This document shows, piece after piece, positions 30,275 to 38,094 of a stretch of DNA of 38,094 bases. The position numbers were made by a program, and so were the translations under genes. Source of the stretch: Candidatus Aadella gelida (GTDB taxonomy: Bacteria > Omnitrophota > Gorgyraeia > Tantalellales > Tantalellaceae); contig JAVCDB010000075.1 in NCBI GenBank assembly GCA_030765205.1, positions 1 to 38,094 on the forward strand. The letters are read 5' to 3'. Positions within the stretch are counted from its first letter, which is position 1, and every line of letters starts with the position of its first letter. Below the pieces are notes generated by a model. The model searched no databases and was not told the DNA's origin. It saw nothing but the letters and a program-made list of their open reading frames with translations.

Positions 30275-32047
30275 TTGAAAATAAGTATTCACTATAAAAT
30301 AACTATTATATTTTGTTTGATAACAGCATGTATCTTGTTAGGTGTATTTGCTTACCTCGATTCAACCCTTAAAGATTATACATATCAGAGGATCAAGACT
30401 GCCTTGACAAAAGAGGCATTACTTGTAAAGTTGTTTCTCGAGAAAGACTTTCCGGGTTATCTTCGACTAAAAGAGATTGATAGTATTGCCGATGAAGCCG
30501 GCGAGAGTATTAGTTCCAGAGTAACTATTATTGGACTTGATGGAAAGGTGCTGGGGGATTCAGAACTCAATGGAGAGAAGTTAGATAATGTTGAAAATCA
30601 TCTTTATAGACCTGAAGTGCAAGAAGCTTTGAAGGCAGGGATAGGCCAAAGTAGGCGTTTTAGCACAACTATGCAGCAAAACATGCTTTATCTTGCTGTA
30701 TCTTTTGGGAAAGATAAAACACAAGGTGTTGTAAGGTTGTCTTTGCCGTTGTCAGAAGTTGACATAATATCAGGACATTTAAAAAAAGTTCTATACACTG
30801 CGCTCTTAATAGCTTTATGTATCGCAGTTCTGGGTAGCTTTATAGCGGCTAGTTTTATTTCAAAACCAATAAAACATATTTCCGAGGCTGCTAGAGAAAT
30901 AGCGTCGGGTAATTTTACAAAGAAAATATCGGTTAAGGCTAAAGATGAAATAGGAGATCTTGCTGGGGCTTTTAACCATATGTCGTTGGAAGTCTGTTCT
31001 AAAATAGAACAACTCGAAAATAATAAAGCGAGACTTGAGGCTGTTCTTTTCAGCATGTTTGACGGAGTAATGGTGGTAGATCCGTCTGGAATGATCCTCC
31101 TAATGAATAAATCTTTAAGAGATTTACTTGCAGTTAAACATGAAGCTGAAGGCAAAAAACCCATTGAAATTATTCGAAATGTTGAAGTCCAGGAAATAAC
31201 CGACAAAGTATTAAATATGAAAGCAGGAGTCGAATCGAGAGAAATATCAATTTTATTGCCTGAAGAAAAGAAAATAATAGTGCATGGGACTCCTATATTT
31301 AGAGAAGGCAAAACAGAGGGTGCGGTATTAGTGTTTCACGAGGTCACGGAAATACGACGCTTAGAAAAAATACGCAAAGATTTTATTGCTAACGTATCGC
31401 ATGAGCTTAGAACCCCTGCATCAAGTATTAAAGGTTTTGCGGAAACACTAAATGCTGGAGCTATAGATGACAAAGAAAGGGCGAAAGAGTTTATAGGAAT
31501 CATAGAAGAGAATTCTGATCGCTTGGTAAGGCTTATAGAAGACTTATTAGATCTTTCAAAAATAGAATCGGGAAAGGTTGATATGAATTTAAGGCCTTGT
31601 TCTTTGCATCTGATAGTTGAAAAAGCTGTATCACAAGTTGAAGATCATGCGAATAAAAAATCAATAGCTATAGAAAATAAGATAAATAGCAGTATCCCAA
31701 ACGTTTTAGCCGATGAGACATTTATCACACAGGTCCTTTTGAACCTGATTGATAATGCCGTAAAATATACAGATGAAAACGGAAAGGTTTCTATTACAGT
31801 CTCGGAAGAAAAAGAATTTATTAAAATTTATGTTAATGATAACGGCATAGGCATTTCTGAAAAAGACCTCCCCAGGGTCTTTGAACGTTTCTATTGTGTT
31901 GATAAAGCACGGTCTCGCAAGTCAGGTGGAACCGGACTTGGACTTTCCATCGTAAAGCACGTAGTAGAAGGGCATGGTGGAAAAGTTACGGTCAAGAGCG
32001 TACTTGGACAGGGCTCCACTTTCAGCTTCACAATTTCTAAAGCATAG
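30275..32047 (+). CDS. phoR: Phosphate-sensing histidine kinase PhoR
   Basis: This 590-aa membrane kinase has TM1 (about 8-28), a periplasmic domain of ~140 residues, TM2 (about 172-194), HAMP (195-245), a PAS domain (about 255-350), HisKA with phosphoacceptor H376 (SHELRTP), and a HATPase domain with the N-box NLIDNAVKY and G-boxes DNGIGI and GGTGLGLSI. It phosphorylates PhoB when phosphate uptake falls. The large periplasmic loop resembles Gram-positive-type PhoR more than the short E. coli protein. The start is TTG at 30275, 3 bases after the phoB stop, with AAGGA upstream. Confidence 0.95.
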   Translation: MKISIHYKITIIFCLITACILLGVFAYLDSTLKDYTYQRIKTALTKEALLVKLFLEKDFPGYLRLKEIDSIADEAGESISSRVTIIGLDGKVLGDSELNGEKLDNVENHLYRPEVQEALKAGIGQSRRFSTTMQQNMLYLAVSFGKDKTQGVVRLSLPLSEVDIISGHLKKVLYTALLIALCIAVLGSFIAASFISKPIKHISEAAREIASGNFTKKISVKAKDEIGDLAGAFNHMSLEVCSKIEQLENNKARLEAVLFSMFDGVMVVDPSGMILLMNKSLRDLLAVKHEAEGKKPIEIIRNVEVQEITDKVLNMKAGVESREISILLPEEKKIIVHGTPIFREGKTEGAVLVFHEVTEIRRLEKIRKDFIANVSHELRTPASSIKGFAETLNAGAIDDKERAKEFIGIIEENSDRLVRLIEDLLDLSKIESGKVDMNLRPCSLHLIVEKAVSQVEDHANKKSIAIENKINSSIPNVLADETFITQVLLNLIDNAVKYTDENGKVSITVSEEKEFIKIYVNDNGIGISEKDLPRVFERFYCVDKARSRKSGGTGLGLSIVKHVVEGHGGKVTVKSVLGQGSTFSFTISKA

Positions 32048-32112
32048 TTCAACTCAACCATCTTTTATGCATCTTTTTACTCCCTTTAGGACGAAATACG
32101 CCCATATTTTAA

Positions 32113-32141
32113 TTCACATAAAGTTCACTTTTCTGTAAAAA
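32113..32141 (+). promoter_or_regulatory. Pho box upstream of the porin gene
   Basis: TTCAC at 32113 and at 32124 are 11 bp apart, followed by TAAAAA (32136-32141) at the place of a -10 box. The spacing matches the phoB and pstS control regions, implying induction of the porin by PhoB under phosphate limitation. The -10 assignment is uncertain. Confidence 0.65.
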
Positions 32142-32212
32142 TTCCGCCACATGAAAAATATACAATTTAGTTGAACGTTGAGAAGTTTAACTAAAAAGGA
32201 GGGAAGAGAAAG

Positions 32213-33565
32213 ATGAAGAAAAAGTTAATGATCATGGTCCTGGTAGTAGGTTTACTTATGAGTTTTTGTGCTACCAGAGTGTGGGCGGGTGAAATGGATA
32301 TCTTGGTAAACAAATTAGTAGAAAAAGGCATTCTTACTCCTCATGAAGGACAGATTTTAAAATCTGAAGCAAAAGAAGAAGCAGCAAAAGAGATGGCAGA
32401 AGGGAAGGCTATAGCTGCACCCGAATGGACACAAAAGATAAAAGTAAAAGGAGATGTAAGGTTCAGGACCCAAACAGATTGGGGCAAAGGGGTTGGTCCG
32501 GCACACCAAAGAACACGTCAAAGAGTGAGAGCAAGGTTAGGAATCGAAGGTAAGGTCAATGACCAGATAAAAGCGGGGATACAGGCAGTTACTGGCGGAA
32601 ATGATCCGCGGTCAACTAATCAGACCTTGGACGATAATTTTGAGACACAGGATTTTAGACTGGAACAGTATTACATAAAATGGATGCCAGAACTAGATGA
32701 GGCAATAGGGGATATGACTGTCTCCCTAGGTAAATTCAGCAATCCACTTAACAAAACTGAGCTTTTATGGGATGGTGATATTTGTCCTGCTGGTACCGCG
32801 TTTAATTATATGTCTCCAAATTTTGATTTAGCTGAAACAAATACTAATTTATATGCTAATGCAGCTATGTTTTGGTTAGATGAGTTTGGAACAAGTGAAA
32901 GAGATCCATTATTATGGGTAGGGCAGGCAGGGTTTAAAATGGATGTTATTTCTGATTGGGGAGCTGTATTAGATATAAGTGGTGCATATTATGATTTTGC
33001 TAACGTTCAGAATAATCCAAGCTTTAGAATAACAACACCGGTGGCAGGTTCTCAGACCAATGATTTTGTAACAGCTACAAACGAATATGCAGAAGATTTT
33101 AATCTTATTGATGTATTGATTAAATATGATGCAAAACAAATATTTGATATTGAACTTGGGAATGGATTGTATGGCGATCTTATATGGAACACAAATCCGA
33201 ATGAGGACGGATTTGCGTGGTTAGCAGGAGCTTATATAGGAAACAAAAAACCCGCAAAACGTGGGCAATGGAAAGTGCGAGGTGACTATAGGTATATTGA
33301 AAGAAATGCTGTACCTGATTTTTTGCCTGATTCAGACTTTTATGGGTTTGACTATACGGCACGGGGAGGCAATGTTGCCGGTACGCCTTCAGCAGGTGGT
33401 ACAAACGGACAGGGATTTAATACTGCTATTGAATATGCTATATTAAAAAATACTGTTTTGGCAGCGGAATATTATTATATGTGGCCTATAGATGTGTTTT
33501 CTTCTGCGAACCATTATGATGAACCATATCAGCTTCTACAGTTAGATATAAGGACGAAATTTTAA
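32213..33565 (+). CDS. Outer-membrane beta-barrel porin, Pho-regulated (putative phosphate porin)
   Basis: This 450-aa protein has a clear signal peptide (residues 1-25, cleavage after VWA) and a short helical, Glu/Lys-rich segment (30-66) that could be a periplasmic coiled-coil or anchor. A long beta-rich barrel of alternating aromatic strands follows and ends in a C-terminal Phe (LDIRTKF), the signal for outer-membrane assembly. It resembles the putative porins seen in many uncultured Gram-negative phyla. Location between phoR and pstS and a Pho box upstream suggest a role like PhoE/OprP in anion or phosphate entry. Substrate is inferred. A remnant of a related porin lies at 37744-37842. 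Confidence 0.85.
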   Translation: MKKKLMIMVLVVGLLMSFCATRVWAGEMDILVNKLVEKGILTPHEGQILKSEAKEEAAKEMAEGKAIAAPEWTQKIKVKGDVRFRTQTDWGKGVGPAHQRTRQRVRARLGIEGKVNDQIKAGIQAVTGGNDPRSTNQTLDDNFETQDFRLEQYYIKWMPELDEAIGDMTVSLGKFSNPLNKTELLWDGDICPAGTAFNYMSPNFDLAETNTNLYANAAMFWLDEFGTSERDPLLWVGQAGFKMDVISDWGAVLDISGAYYDFANVQNNPSFRITTPVAGSQTNDFVTATNEYAEDFNLIDVLIKYDAKQIFDIELGNGLYGDLIWNTNPNEDGFAWLAGAYIGNKKPAKRGQWKVRGDYRYIERNAVPDFLPDSDFYGFDYTARGGNVAGTPSAGGTNGQGFNTAIEYAILKNTVLAAEYYYMWPIDVFSSANHYDEPYQLLQLDIRTKF

Positions 33566-33566
33566 G

Positions 33567-33596
33567 TTCACGCAAAGTTCACACAGGCGTAATAAT
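33567..33596 (+). promoter_or_regulatory. Pho box and promoter of the pst operon
   Basis: TTCAC at 33567 and 33578 are 11 bp apart, followed by TAATAAT (33590-33596) as a likely -10 box. It begins one base after the porin stop codon. It should drive PhoB-dependent transcription of pstSCAB-phoU. Confidence 0.7.
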
Positions 33597-33644
33597 CACG
33601 AAACATGAAAATAGTAAAATTAAGGAAAGAAAAGGAGTTAAACA

Positions 33645-34526
33645 ATGAAGAAATACATAAGAATAATTGCAACCTTGGCGTTAGCTTTAGTCTTGGGTGC
33701 GAGCAATCTTCAGGCTAGAGATATGATCCAAATTAAAGGATCTGATACGCTGATAAATCTTGTCCAAAAGCTCAGCGAAGTATACATGGAAAAGAACCCC
33801 GGAAAATATATAGCTGTAACTGGAGGTGGTTCTGGAACAGGTATAGCGGCACTTATGAACAGCCAGTGCGATATTGCGGATGCCTCCAGAAACATGAAGC
33901 CCAAAGAGATTAGTAGGGCTACTTCTTTAGGAATAACTCCTAAAAGGGTTGTTATAGCGATGGATGGGTTAAGTGTGATCGTTAATGGAAAGAATTCTGT
34001 CACAAAGTTAACAATGGATGAGATCGGTAAGATTTTCAGAGGAGAGGTTACCAACTGGAGCGATATAGGTGGCGATAATATCCCGATTACACTTTATGGC
34101 AGGCAGTCTAATTCTGGTACATTTGTCTTTTTTAGAGATGTTGTTTTAAAAGGAGATTATTCTGCAAGGATGAAGAGGATGAATGGGAATTCACAGATAG
34201 TAGAAGCTGTCAGACATGATAAATCCGGGATTGGATATGTTGGCGTAGGATATGTGAAAGAGGCAACAGACTTGAATGTAGTTAGTGTTGCAGCGCATGC
34301 TGGAGCAGATTATGCTAGCCCGCTGAATGCTGAAGAGGTAAAAAGCGGTAAATATCCAATAGCACGTCCTCTTAACCAGTATATAAATGGCACGCCAACT
34401 GAGGCTGTTAGAGATTTCCTTCTTTTCGAAATTAGTTCAGAAGGACAAGAGATTGTAGAGAACGCAGGATTTTTCCCGATACCCAAGGAATACGAAGATT
34501 TAAATAAAAAGAGTATAGGTATATAA
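33645..34526 (+). CDS. pstS: Phosphate ABC transporter periplasmic binding protein PstS
   Basis: This 293-aa periplasmic phosphate receptor has a signal peptide (1-24, cleavage after LQA). The mature protein starts with the ligand-binding loop KGSDTL and then GGGSGTGIAALMN and DIADASRNMK, typical phosphate-contact segments of PstS. A conserved IFRGEVTNWSDIGG and a YGRQSNSGTF loop follow. No lipobox Cys is present, so it should be soluble in the periplasm, as in Gram-negative bacteria. It hands phosphate to the PstC-PstA channel encoded next. A Pho box lies 70 bases upstream. Confidence 0.95.
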   Translation: MKKYIRIIATLALALVLGASNLQARDMIQIKGSDTLINLVQKLSEVYMEKNPGKYIAVTGGGSGTGIAALMNSQCDIADASRNMKPKEISRATSLGITPKRVVIAMDGLSVIVNGKNSVTKLTMDEIGKIFRGEVTNWSDIGGDNIPITLYGRQSNSGTFVFFRDVVLKGDYSARMKRMNGNSQIVEAVRHDKSGIGYVGVGYVKEATDLNVVSVAAHAGADYASPLNAEEVKSGKYPIARPLNQYINGTPTEAVRDFLLFEISSEGQEIVENAGFFPIPKEYEDLNKKSIGI

Positions 34527-34553
34527 AACACAGATCAAGGAGGTTATGGATAA

Positions 34554-35429
34554 ATGAAGATCAAAGAAAAACTTATTCATGGCCTCTTTTTGTTTAATGG
34601 TCTTTTAGTAGTCTTTATCCTAATAGGGATCTTTTCACTTCTTGTTTTTACGGCCATACCAGCTTTTAAAGAAATCAATATAAAAGAGTTTCTTTTTAGT
34701 TCTAACTGGAATCCAACTTCTTATGTAAAAGAGACGTATGGAATAGGAGCAATGCTGGTAAGCACGATTATGGTGACCGCAGGTGCTCTTTTGCTTGCAG
34801 TACCTATAGGTATAGGTGCCGCTGCATATCTTTCAGATGTGGCAAGTCCTAAAATCAGAGAGATTGTAAAACCGATTATTGAAATACTCGCAGGGATACC
34901 ATCTGTTGTCATAGGGTTTCTTGGTATAGTTTTCGTTGGCCCTGTTATTTCAAAGACGTTTGGACTTCCCAATGGGTTGAATGCCGTAAATGGATCAATT
35001 TTGTTGGGAGTTATGGCTCTTCCAACAATAATAAGCTTGTCCGAAGATGCTCTTAGCAGTGTTTCTAAGACATATTCTGATGCATCTTTGGCTCTTGGAG
35101 CCACACGATGGCAAACGGTTATCAAGGTTAAAATACCGGCAGCATTATCTGGAGTAATTGCTGCGTGTATGCTGGGCATGGGAAGAGCCATTGGTGAGAC
35201 AATGACAGTTCTTATGGCTACCGGATGTGCACCGGCAATGCCAAGAAGTTACCTAGATTCCGTGAGGACAATGACATCTACTATAGCTATTGAATTGGGG
35301 GAGGTGCCTTACTATACAACGCATTATTATGCATTGTTCGCAGTGGGGCTTGTCCTTTTTATTATGACTTTTTGCGTAAATATGACATCAGATATAATTT
35401 TGCATAAATATCAGGGAAAAAGAGTATGA
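34554..35429 (+). CDS. pstC: Phosphate ABC transporter permease PstC
   Basis: This 291-aa inner-membrane permease has about six transmembrane helices, the first at 14-38. The EAA loop for contact with PstB is seen around 175-200 (ASLALGATRWQTVIKVKIPAA), and GRAIGETM follows at about 209-216. It forms the phosphate channel with PstA. AAGGAGG stands 10 bases before the ATG. It overlaps pstA by 4 bp (ATGA). Confidence 0.95.
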   Translation: MKIKEKLIHGLFLFNGLLVVFILIGIFSLLVFTAIPAFKEINIKEFLFSSNWNPTSYVKETYGIGAMLVSTIMVTAGALLLAVPIGIGAAAYLSDVASPKIREIVKPIIEILAGIPSVVIGFLGIVFVGPVISKTFGLPNGLNAVNGSILLGVMALPTIISLSEDALSSVSKTYSDASLALGATRWQTVIKVKIPAALSGVIAACMLGMGRAIGETMTVLMATGCAPAMPRSYLDSVRTMTSTIAIELGEVPYYTTHYYALFAVGLVLFIMTFCVNMTSDIILHKYQGKRV

Positions 35430-36280
35430 ACAAAAAAATGATAACAGAACAATTAGGTTTTTGGACATTACGCTTGTGCGTGGGATTAGTGGGCCTAATA
35501 TTGCTGTTAATACTTTTTGATATTGTAAGCAAGGGGATTGGGACGATAAGTTGGAGGTTTCTTACTCAGCCGCCTAAAAATGGCATGACAGAAGGGGGAA
35601 TTTTCCCAGCGATAGTCGGTACTTTTTTTGTAACAATACTGACTGCAGTTCTTGCAGTTCCGCTTGGTATGGGATGTGCAATATATCTTAATGAATATGC
35701 CGACGATAATATATTTACCCGTATCATACGCATGTCAATAAGGAATCTTTCGGGAGTGCCTTCAATAGTATATGGGCTTTTTGGTGTAGTGTTATTTGTG
35801 CAGATGATGCGTATTGGTACTTGTTTGCTAGCTTCAGGGTTAACATTGGGTCTTATGACTCTTCCCTGGACAATTACTGCCAGTGAGGAAGCTTTGAAGA
35901 ATGTGCCCCAATCATATAGAGATGGAGCGTTGGCTCTTGGTGCAACTAAATGGCAAGCTATAAAAACTAATGTATTGCCGTATTCTATTTCAGGGATGCT
36001 AACAGGAACCATACTGGGTTTAGCCCGGGCAGCAGGGGAGACGGCCCCCATACTTTTTACAGGTGCAGCGTTCTTTTTACCATTTTTACCAAAATCATTA
36101 TTCGAACAGTTTATGGCTTTACCGTATCACCTGTATATAATGGCTACACAGCACCATGCCATAGAAACAGTCAGGCCCATTGCATATGCCACAGCACTTG
36201 TTTTAATAGTCCTGATTTGTTCGATGAACATGTTTGCTGTTGTATTAAGATATAAATTAAGAAAGAGGAAGAAGGAGTAG
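35426..36280 (+). CDS. pstA: Phosphate ABC transporter permease PstA
   Basis: This 284-aa partner permease of PstC has about six membrane helices. Its EAA motif region (about 165-190, [19 protein letters not shown]) and [11 protein letters not shown] just after are characteristic of PstA. The start codon overlaps the pstC stop, and pstB begins one base after its own stop, so the cassette is tightly coupled. Length is normal. Confidence 0.95.
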   Translation: MNKKMITEQLGFWTLRLCVGLVGLILLLILFDIVSKGIGTISWRFLTQPPKNGMTEGGIFPAIVGTFFVTILTAVLAVPLGMGCAIYLNEYADDNIFTRIIRMSIRNLSGVPSIVYGLFGVVLFVQMMRIGTCLLASGLTLGLMTLPWTITASEEALKNVPQSYRDGALALGATKWQAIKTNVLPYSISGMLTGTILGLARAAGETAPILFTGAAFFLPFLPKSLFEQFMALPYHLYIMATQHHAIETVRPIAYATALVLIVLICSMNMFAVVLRYKLRKRKKE

Positions 36281-36281
36281 G

Positions 36282-37040
36282 ATGTTAAAGACAAAGATAG
36301 AGGTAAAAGACTTTAACTTTTTTTATGGAGATCAACATGCCTTAAAAGATGTTAATCTGAATATATGTAAAAACAAAGTTCTTGGAATTATAGGACCTTC
36401 TGGTTGTGGAAAATCGACGTTTTTAAGGAATATTAACCGCATGAATGATACTATTGCCGGAACAAGAGCTAGTGGAACTATGTTGATAGATGGTCAAAAC
36501 ATTTTTGCTGAAAATATGGATGTGGTAGAATTGAGGAGGAGGGTAGGCATGGTATTTCAAAAGTCCAACCCTTTTCCAAAATCGATCTTCGATAATGTTG
36601 CTTATGGCTTACGTGTTAACGGTAGGAAAGATAAAGAATATGTCGAACATAAAGTTGAAGAAAGCTTGAAAGGTGCTGCTTTGTGGGAAGAAGTTAAGGA
36701 TAGGTTGCAGGCAAGTGCTTTTGATCTTTCAGGAGGACAGCAACAACGATTGTGCATAGCCAGAGCTTTAGCTATTGAGCCTGAAGTGCTTTTGATGGAC
36801 GAACCAGCATCTGCACTTGATCCAACCGCGACAGCTAAAATTGAAGAGTTAATACAGGAATTAAAAAAGAAATATACCATAGTAATCGTTACTCATAATA
36901 TGCAACAGGCAGCTAGGATATCTGATTATACTGCATTTTTTATGCTTGGGGAATTGGTAGAGTATAACGAAACACAGAAGATTTTTACTAATCCGGAAAA
37001 AGAAATAACAGAAGAATATATAACCGGTAGGTTTGGATAA
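36282..37040 (+). CDS. pstB: Phosphate ABC transporter ATP-binding protein PstB
   Basis: This 252-aa ATPase powers PstCA. Walker A is GPSGCGKST (38-46), the Q-loop [11 protein letters not shown] is typical of PstB, the signature is LSGGQQQRL, and Walker [13 protein letters not shown] leads to the switch VTHNMQQA. The conserved PstB C-terminus (EYITGRFG) is complete. It takes part with PhoU in signalling phosphate sufficiency to PhoR. Confidence 0.97.
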   Translation: MLKTKIEVKDFNFFYGDQHALKDVNLNICKNKVLGIIGPSGCGKSTFLRNINRMNDTIAGTRASGTMLIDGQNIFAENMDVVELRRRVGMVFQKSNPFPKSIFDNVAYGLRVNGRKDKEYVEHKVEESLKGAALWEEVKDRLQASAFDLSGGQQQRLCIARALAIEPEVLLMDEPASALDPTATAKIEELIQELKKKYTIVIVTHNMQQAARISDYTAFFMLGELVEYNETQKIFTNPEKEITEEYITGRFG

Positions 37041-37066
37041 ATCAAAAATACAAAGGGGTTGAAATT

Positions 37067-37741
37067 ATGGATAGACATTTTGATAAAGAGTTAATCGGTT
37101 TAAATACGAACTTATTGAAAATGGCAACTTTGGCGGAAGAAGCTATTTTAAAATCTACTGAAGCCTTGAAAAATAGAGATGGAGATATAGCTAATAGTGT
37201 TATTCAGGATGACACTAAAATAGATGAACTTGAAAATATCGTAGAAGAGAATGCCATTGAGCTGTTGGCCTTAAAACAGCCGATAGCGACAGATCTAAGA
37301 TTTATAACTACAGGAATGAAGATAAATGCTGAACTTGAAAGAATAGCTGATTTAGCTGTAAATATAGCACAACGAGTTTTAGAAATAGAGGACCAGCCTT
37401 TGCTCAAGCCTTTAATAGATATTCCGAAGCTGTCAGAAATAGCTCAAAAGATGGTAAGAGGCTCTATAGATGCATTTATTGAGCGTGATGAACAAAAAGC
37501 AAAAGAAGTTATTTTGTCAGACCCGGAAGCAGATAAACTGAGGAACGAGATACAAGAAGAGCTGATGAATAAGTATATGCTAAAAGATGGGACTACAGCT
37601 ACAAGAGCAATTCCATTACTTCTAGTTGCTCGACACTTGGAGAGGATTTGCGATCACGCAACCAATATAGCTGAAGATGTGATTTATATGGTACGCGCAA
37701 GGGTGGTGAGACATAAAAAGCTGGAAGAAAATGGCAAATAA
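37067..37741 (+). CDS. phoU: Phosphate signalling protein PhoU
   Basis: This 224-aa all-helical protein is made of two three-helix PhoU repeats, with the conserved segments ATDLRFITTGMKINAELERIADLAVNIA in the first and RAIPLLLVARHLERICDHATNIAEDV in the second, both with the metal-binding E-x-x-D patterns. PhoU links Pst activity to PhoR and keeps the Pho regulon off when phosphate is plentiful. It is the last gene of the pst operon. AAAGGGG precedes its ATG. Confidence 0.95.
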   Translation: MDRHFDKELIGLNTNLLKMATLAEEAILKSTEALKNRDGDIANSVIQDDTKIDELENIVEENAIELLALKQPIATDLRFITTGMKINAELERIADLAVNIAQRVLEIEDQPLLKPLIDIPKLSEIAQKMVRGSIDAFIERDEQKAKEVILSDPEADKLRNEIQEELMNKYMLKDGTTATRAIPLLLVARHLERICDHATNIAEDVIYMVRARVVRHKKLEENGK

Positions 37742-37743
37742 AA

Positions 37744-37842
37744 TATTATTGTATGTGGCCAATTAACATTAATGGGTCACTTTCGAATGAGCATAATGAA
37801 CCAGATCAGCTGCGGCAGTTGGATATAAAGGCTAAATTTTAA
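37744..37842 (+). pseudogene. C-terminal remnant of a porin gene
   Basis: Read in frame, this gives YYCMWPININ near the start and NEPDQLRQLDIKAKF then a stop at the end. It matches the last 32 residues of the complete porin (YYYMWPIDVF... DEPYQLLQLDIRTKF). No start codon or barrel precedes it because phoU ends at 37741. It is therefore the tail of a second, diverged porin gene removed or replaced by phoU-side DNA. Confidence 0.8.
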
Positions 37843-37856
37843 TAGGAGGTAGCTAT

Positions 37857-38009
37857 ATGAGCATAAAAATCATACTAGATTTTCTTGTCATAGCTGTGTT
37901 GCTAGCCGGAATAGCAATGTATTTATTCCAAAAAACAAAGAAATGCGAAATGAATAAGTGCAAGTGTCAAATCACTACTGTCTCGTTGTTTAAAAAATAC
38001 TTCTTGTAA
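37857..38009 (+). CDS. Small single-helix membrane protein with Cys-rich tail
   Basis: This 50-aa ORF is preceded by a strong AGGAGGT (37844-37850). It has one membrane helix (about 5-23, IILDFLVIAVLLAGIAMYLF), then KKCEMNKCKC with three cysteines and a basic C-terminus. The Cys spacing could bind a metal, and the plan is reminiscent of small Cys-rich membrane proteins near metal transporters, but I cannot name a family. It follows the porin remnant and is not obviously part of the pst operon. Confidence 0.55.
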   Translation: MSIKIILDFLVIAVLLAGIAMYLFQKTKKCEMNKCKCQITTVSLFKKYFL

Positions 38010-38094
38010 CTTATGACAAAACTTGCAGTTATATTAAAAAAGACTTTTTTCGACTTGAAATCGATTTTATACTATGACCATTCCAGTAATCTAA

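Noticed and set aside
35566-36051. Long minus-strand ORF (161 aa), and similar minus-strand ORFs inside terL (17230-17700), pstC (34721-35191) and phoR (30688-31311)
   Set aside because: Each lies fully within a strongly supported plus-strand gene with recognised motifs, has no ribosome binding site, and shows no domain. They are shadow frames.

Overview
The window is AT-rich DNA in which almost every gene reads on the plus strand. It has two parts: a mobile element of about 29.3 kb (roughly 147-29435), and a chromosomal phosphate-starvation (Pho/Pst) locus to its right (29440-38094). A Gram-negative-type cell envelope is implied by a signal-peptide-bearing beta-barrel porin inside the Pho locus. 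The porin type and the gene order phoB-phoR-porin-pstSCAB-phoU suggest an uncultured lineage such as Omnitrophota, but no rRNA or marker gene is present, so this placement is a weak inference.

Element boundaries. A 21-bp perfect direct repeat (within 26-27 bp of near-identity) lies at 147-167 and 29415-29435. The right copy begins a few bases after the stop codon of a tyrosine integrase (28308-29408), which follows an excisionase-like HTH gene. I read these repeats as attL and attR. The integration site is the intergenic region upstream of phoB, and the repeat itself has the 11-bp GTGAA/TTCAC periodicity of the Pho boxes seen in this locus.

Element cargo, left to right. (1) An HTH gene and a type I restriction-modification operon with two tandem hsdM genes, hsdS, a short diverged copy of the hsdR 5' end, a small membrane-protein gene, and hsdR. 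(2) A 611-aa protein joining an RnlA-like HEPN ribonuclease (Rx4H motif) to a complete RNase HIII-type domain. (3) A qatB-qatC-like pair (the second protein is QueC-like) followed by a three-helix membrane protein, without the usual qatA and qatD. (4) A PLD-type nuclease gene. A 26-bp repeat lies upstream of (3) and another upstream of (4). (5) A phage-like packaging block: D12-class adenine methylase, ParB-like protein, small and large terminase, with no portal, capsid or tail genes. (6) A XerC/D-like recombinase, a degenerate second copy of its C-terminus, and several small unknown genes including a HExxH metallopeptidase. (7) A replication block: SpoVG-like protein, AEP-type primase-helicase, an iteron-bearing candidate origin, a probable ssDNA-binding protein, and a PIF1/RecD-like helicase. 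(8) Excisionase and integrase. Integrase, replication functions and terminase without a virion, plus defence cargo at the far end, is the layout of a phage satellite. That interpretation is inferred.

The chromosomal right part encodes the PhoB/PhoR two-component system, a porin, the PstSCAB phosphate ABC transporter and PhoU. Pho-box-like TTCAC repeats at 11-bp spacing precede phoB (four units), the porin (two) and pstS (two). A 32-codon remnant of a second porin follows phoU, and then a small membrane protein gene.

The most unusual items are the HEPN-RNase HIII fusion, the reduced Qat-like operon with a membrane protein, the terminase-bearing satellite-like element, and the transcription-terminator hairpins placed directly before the ribosome binding sites of two element genes.
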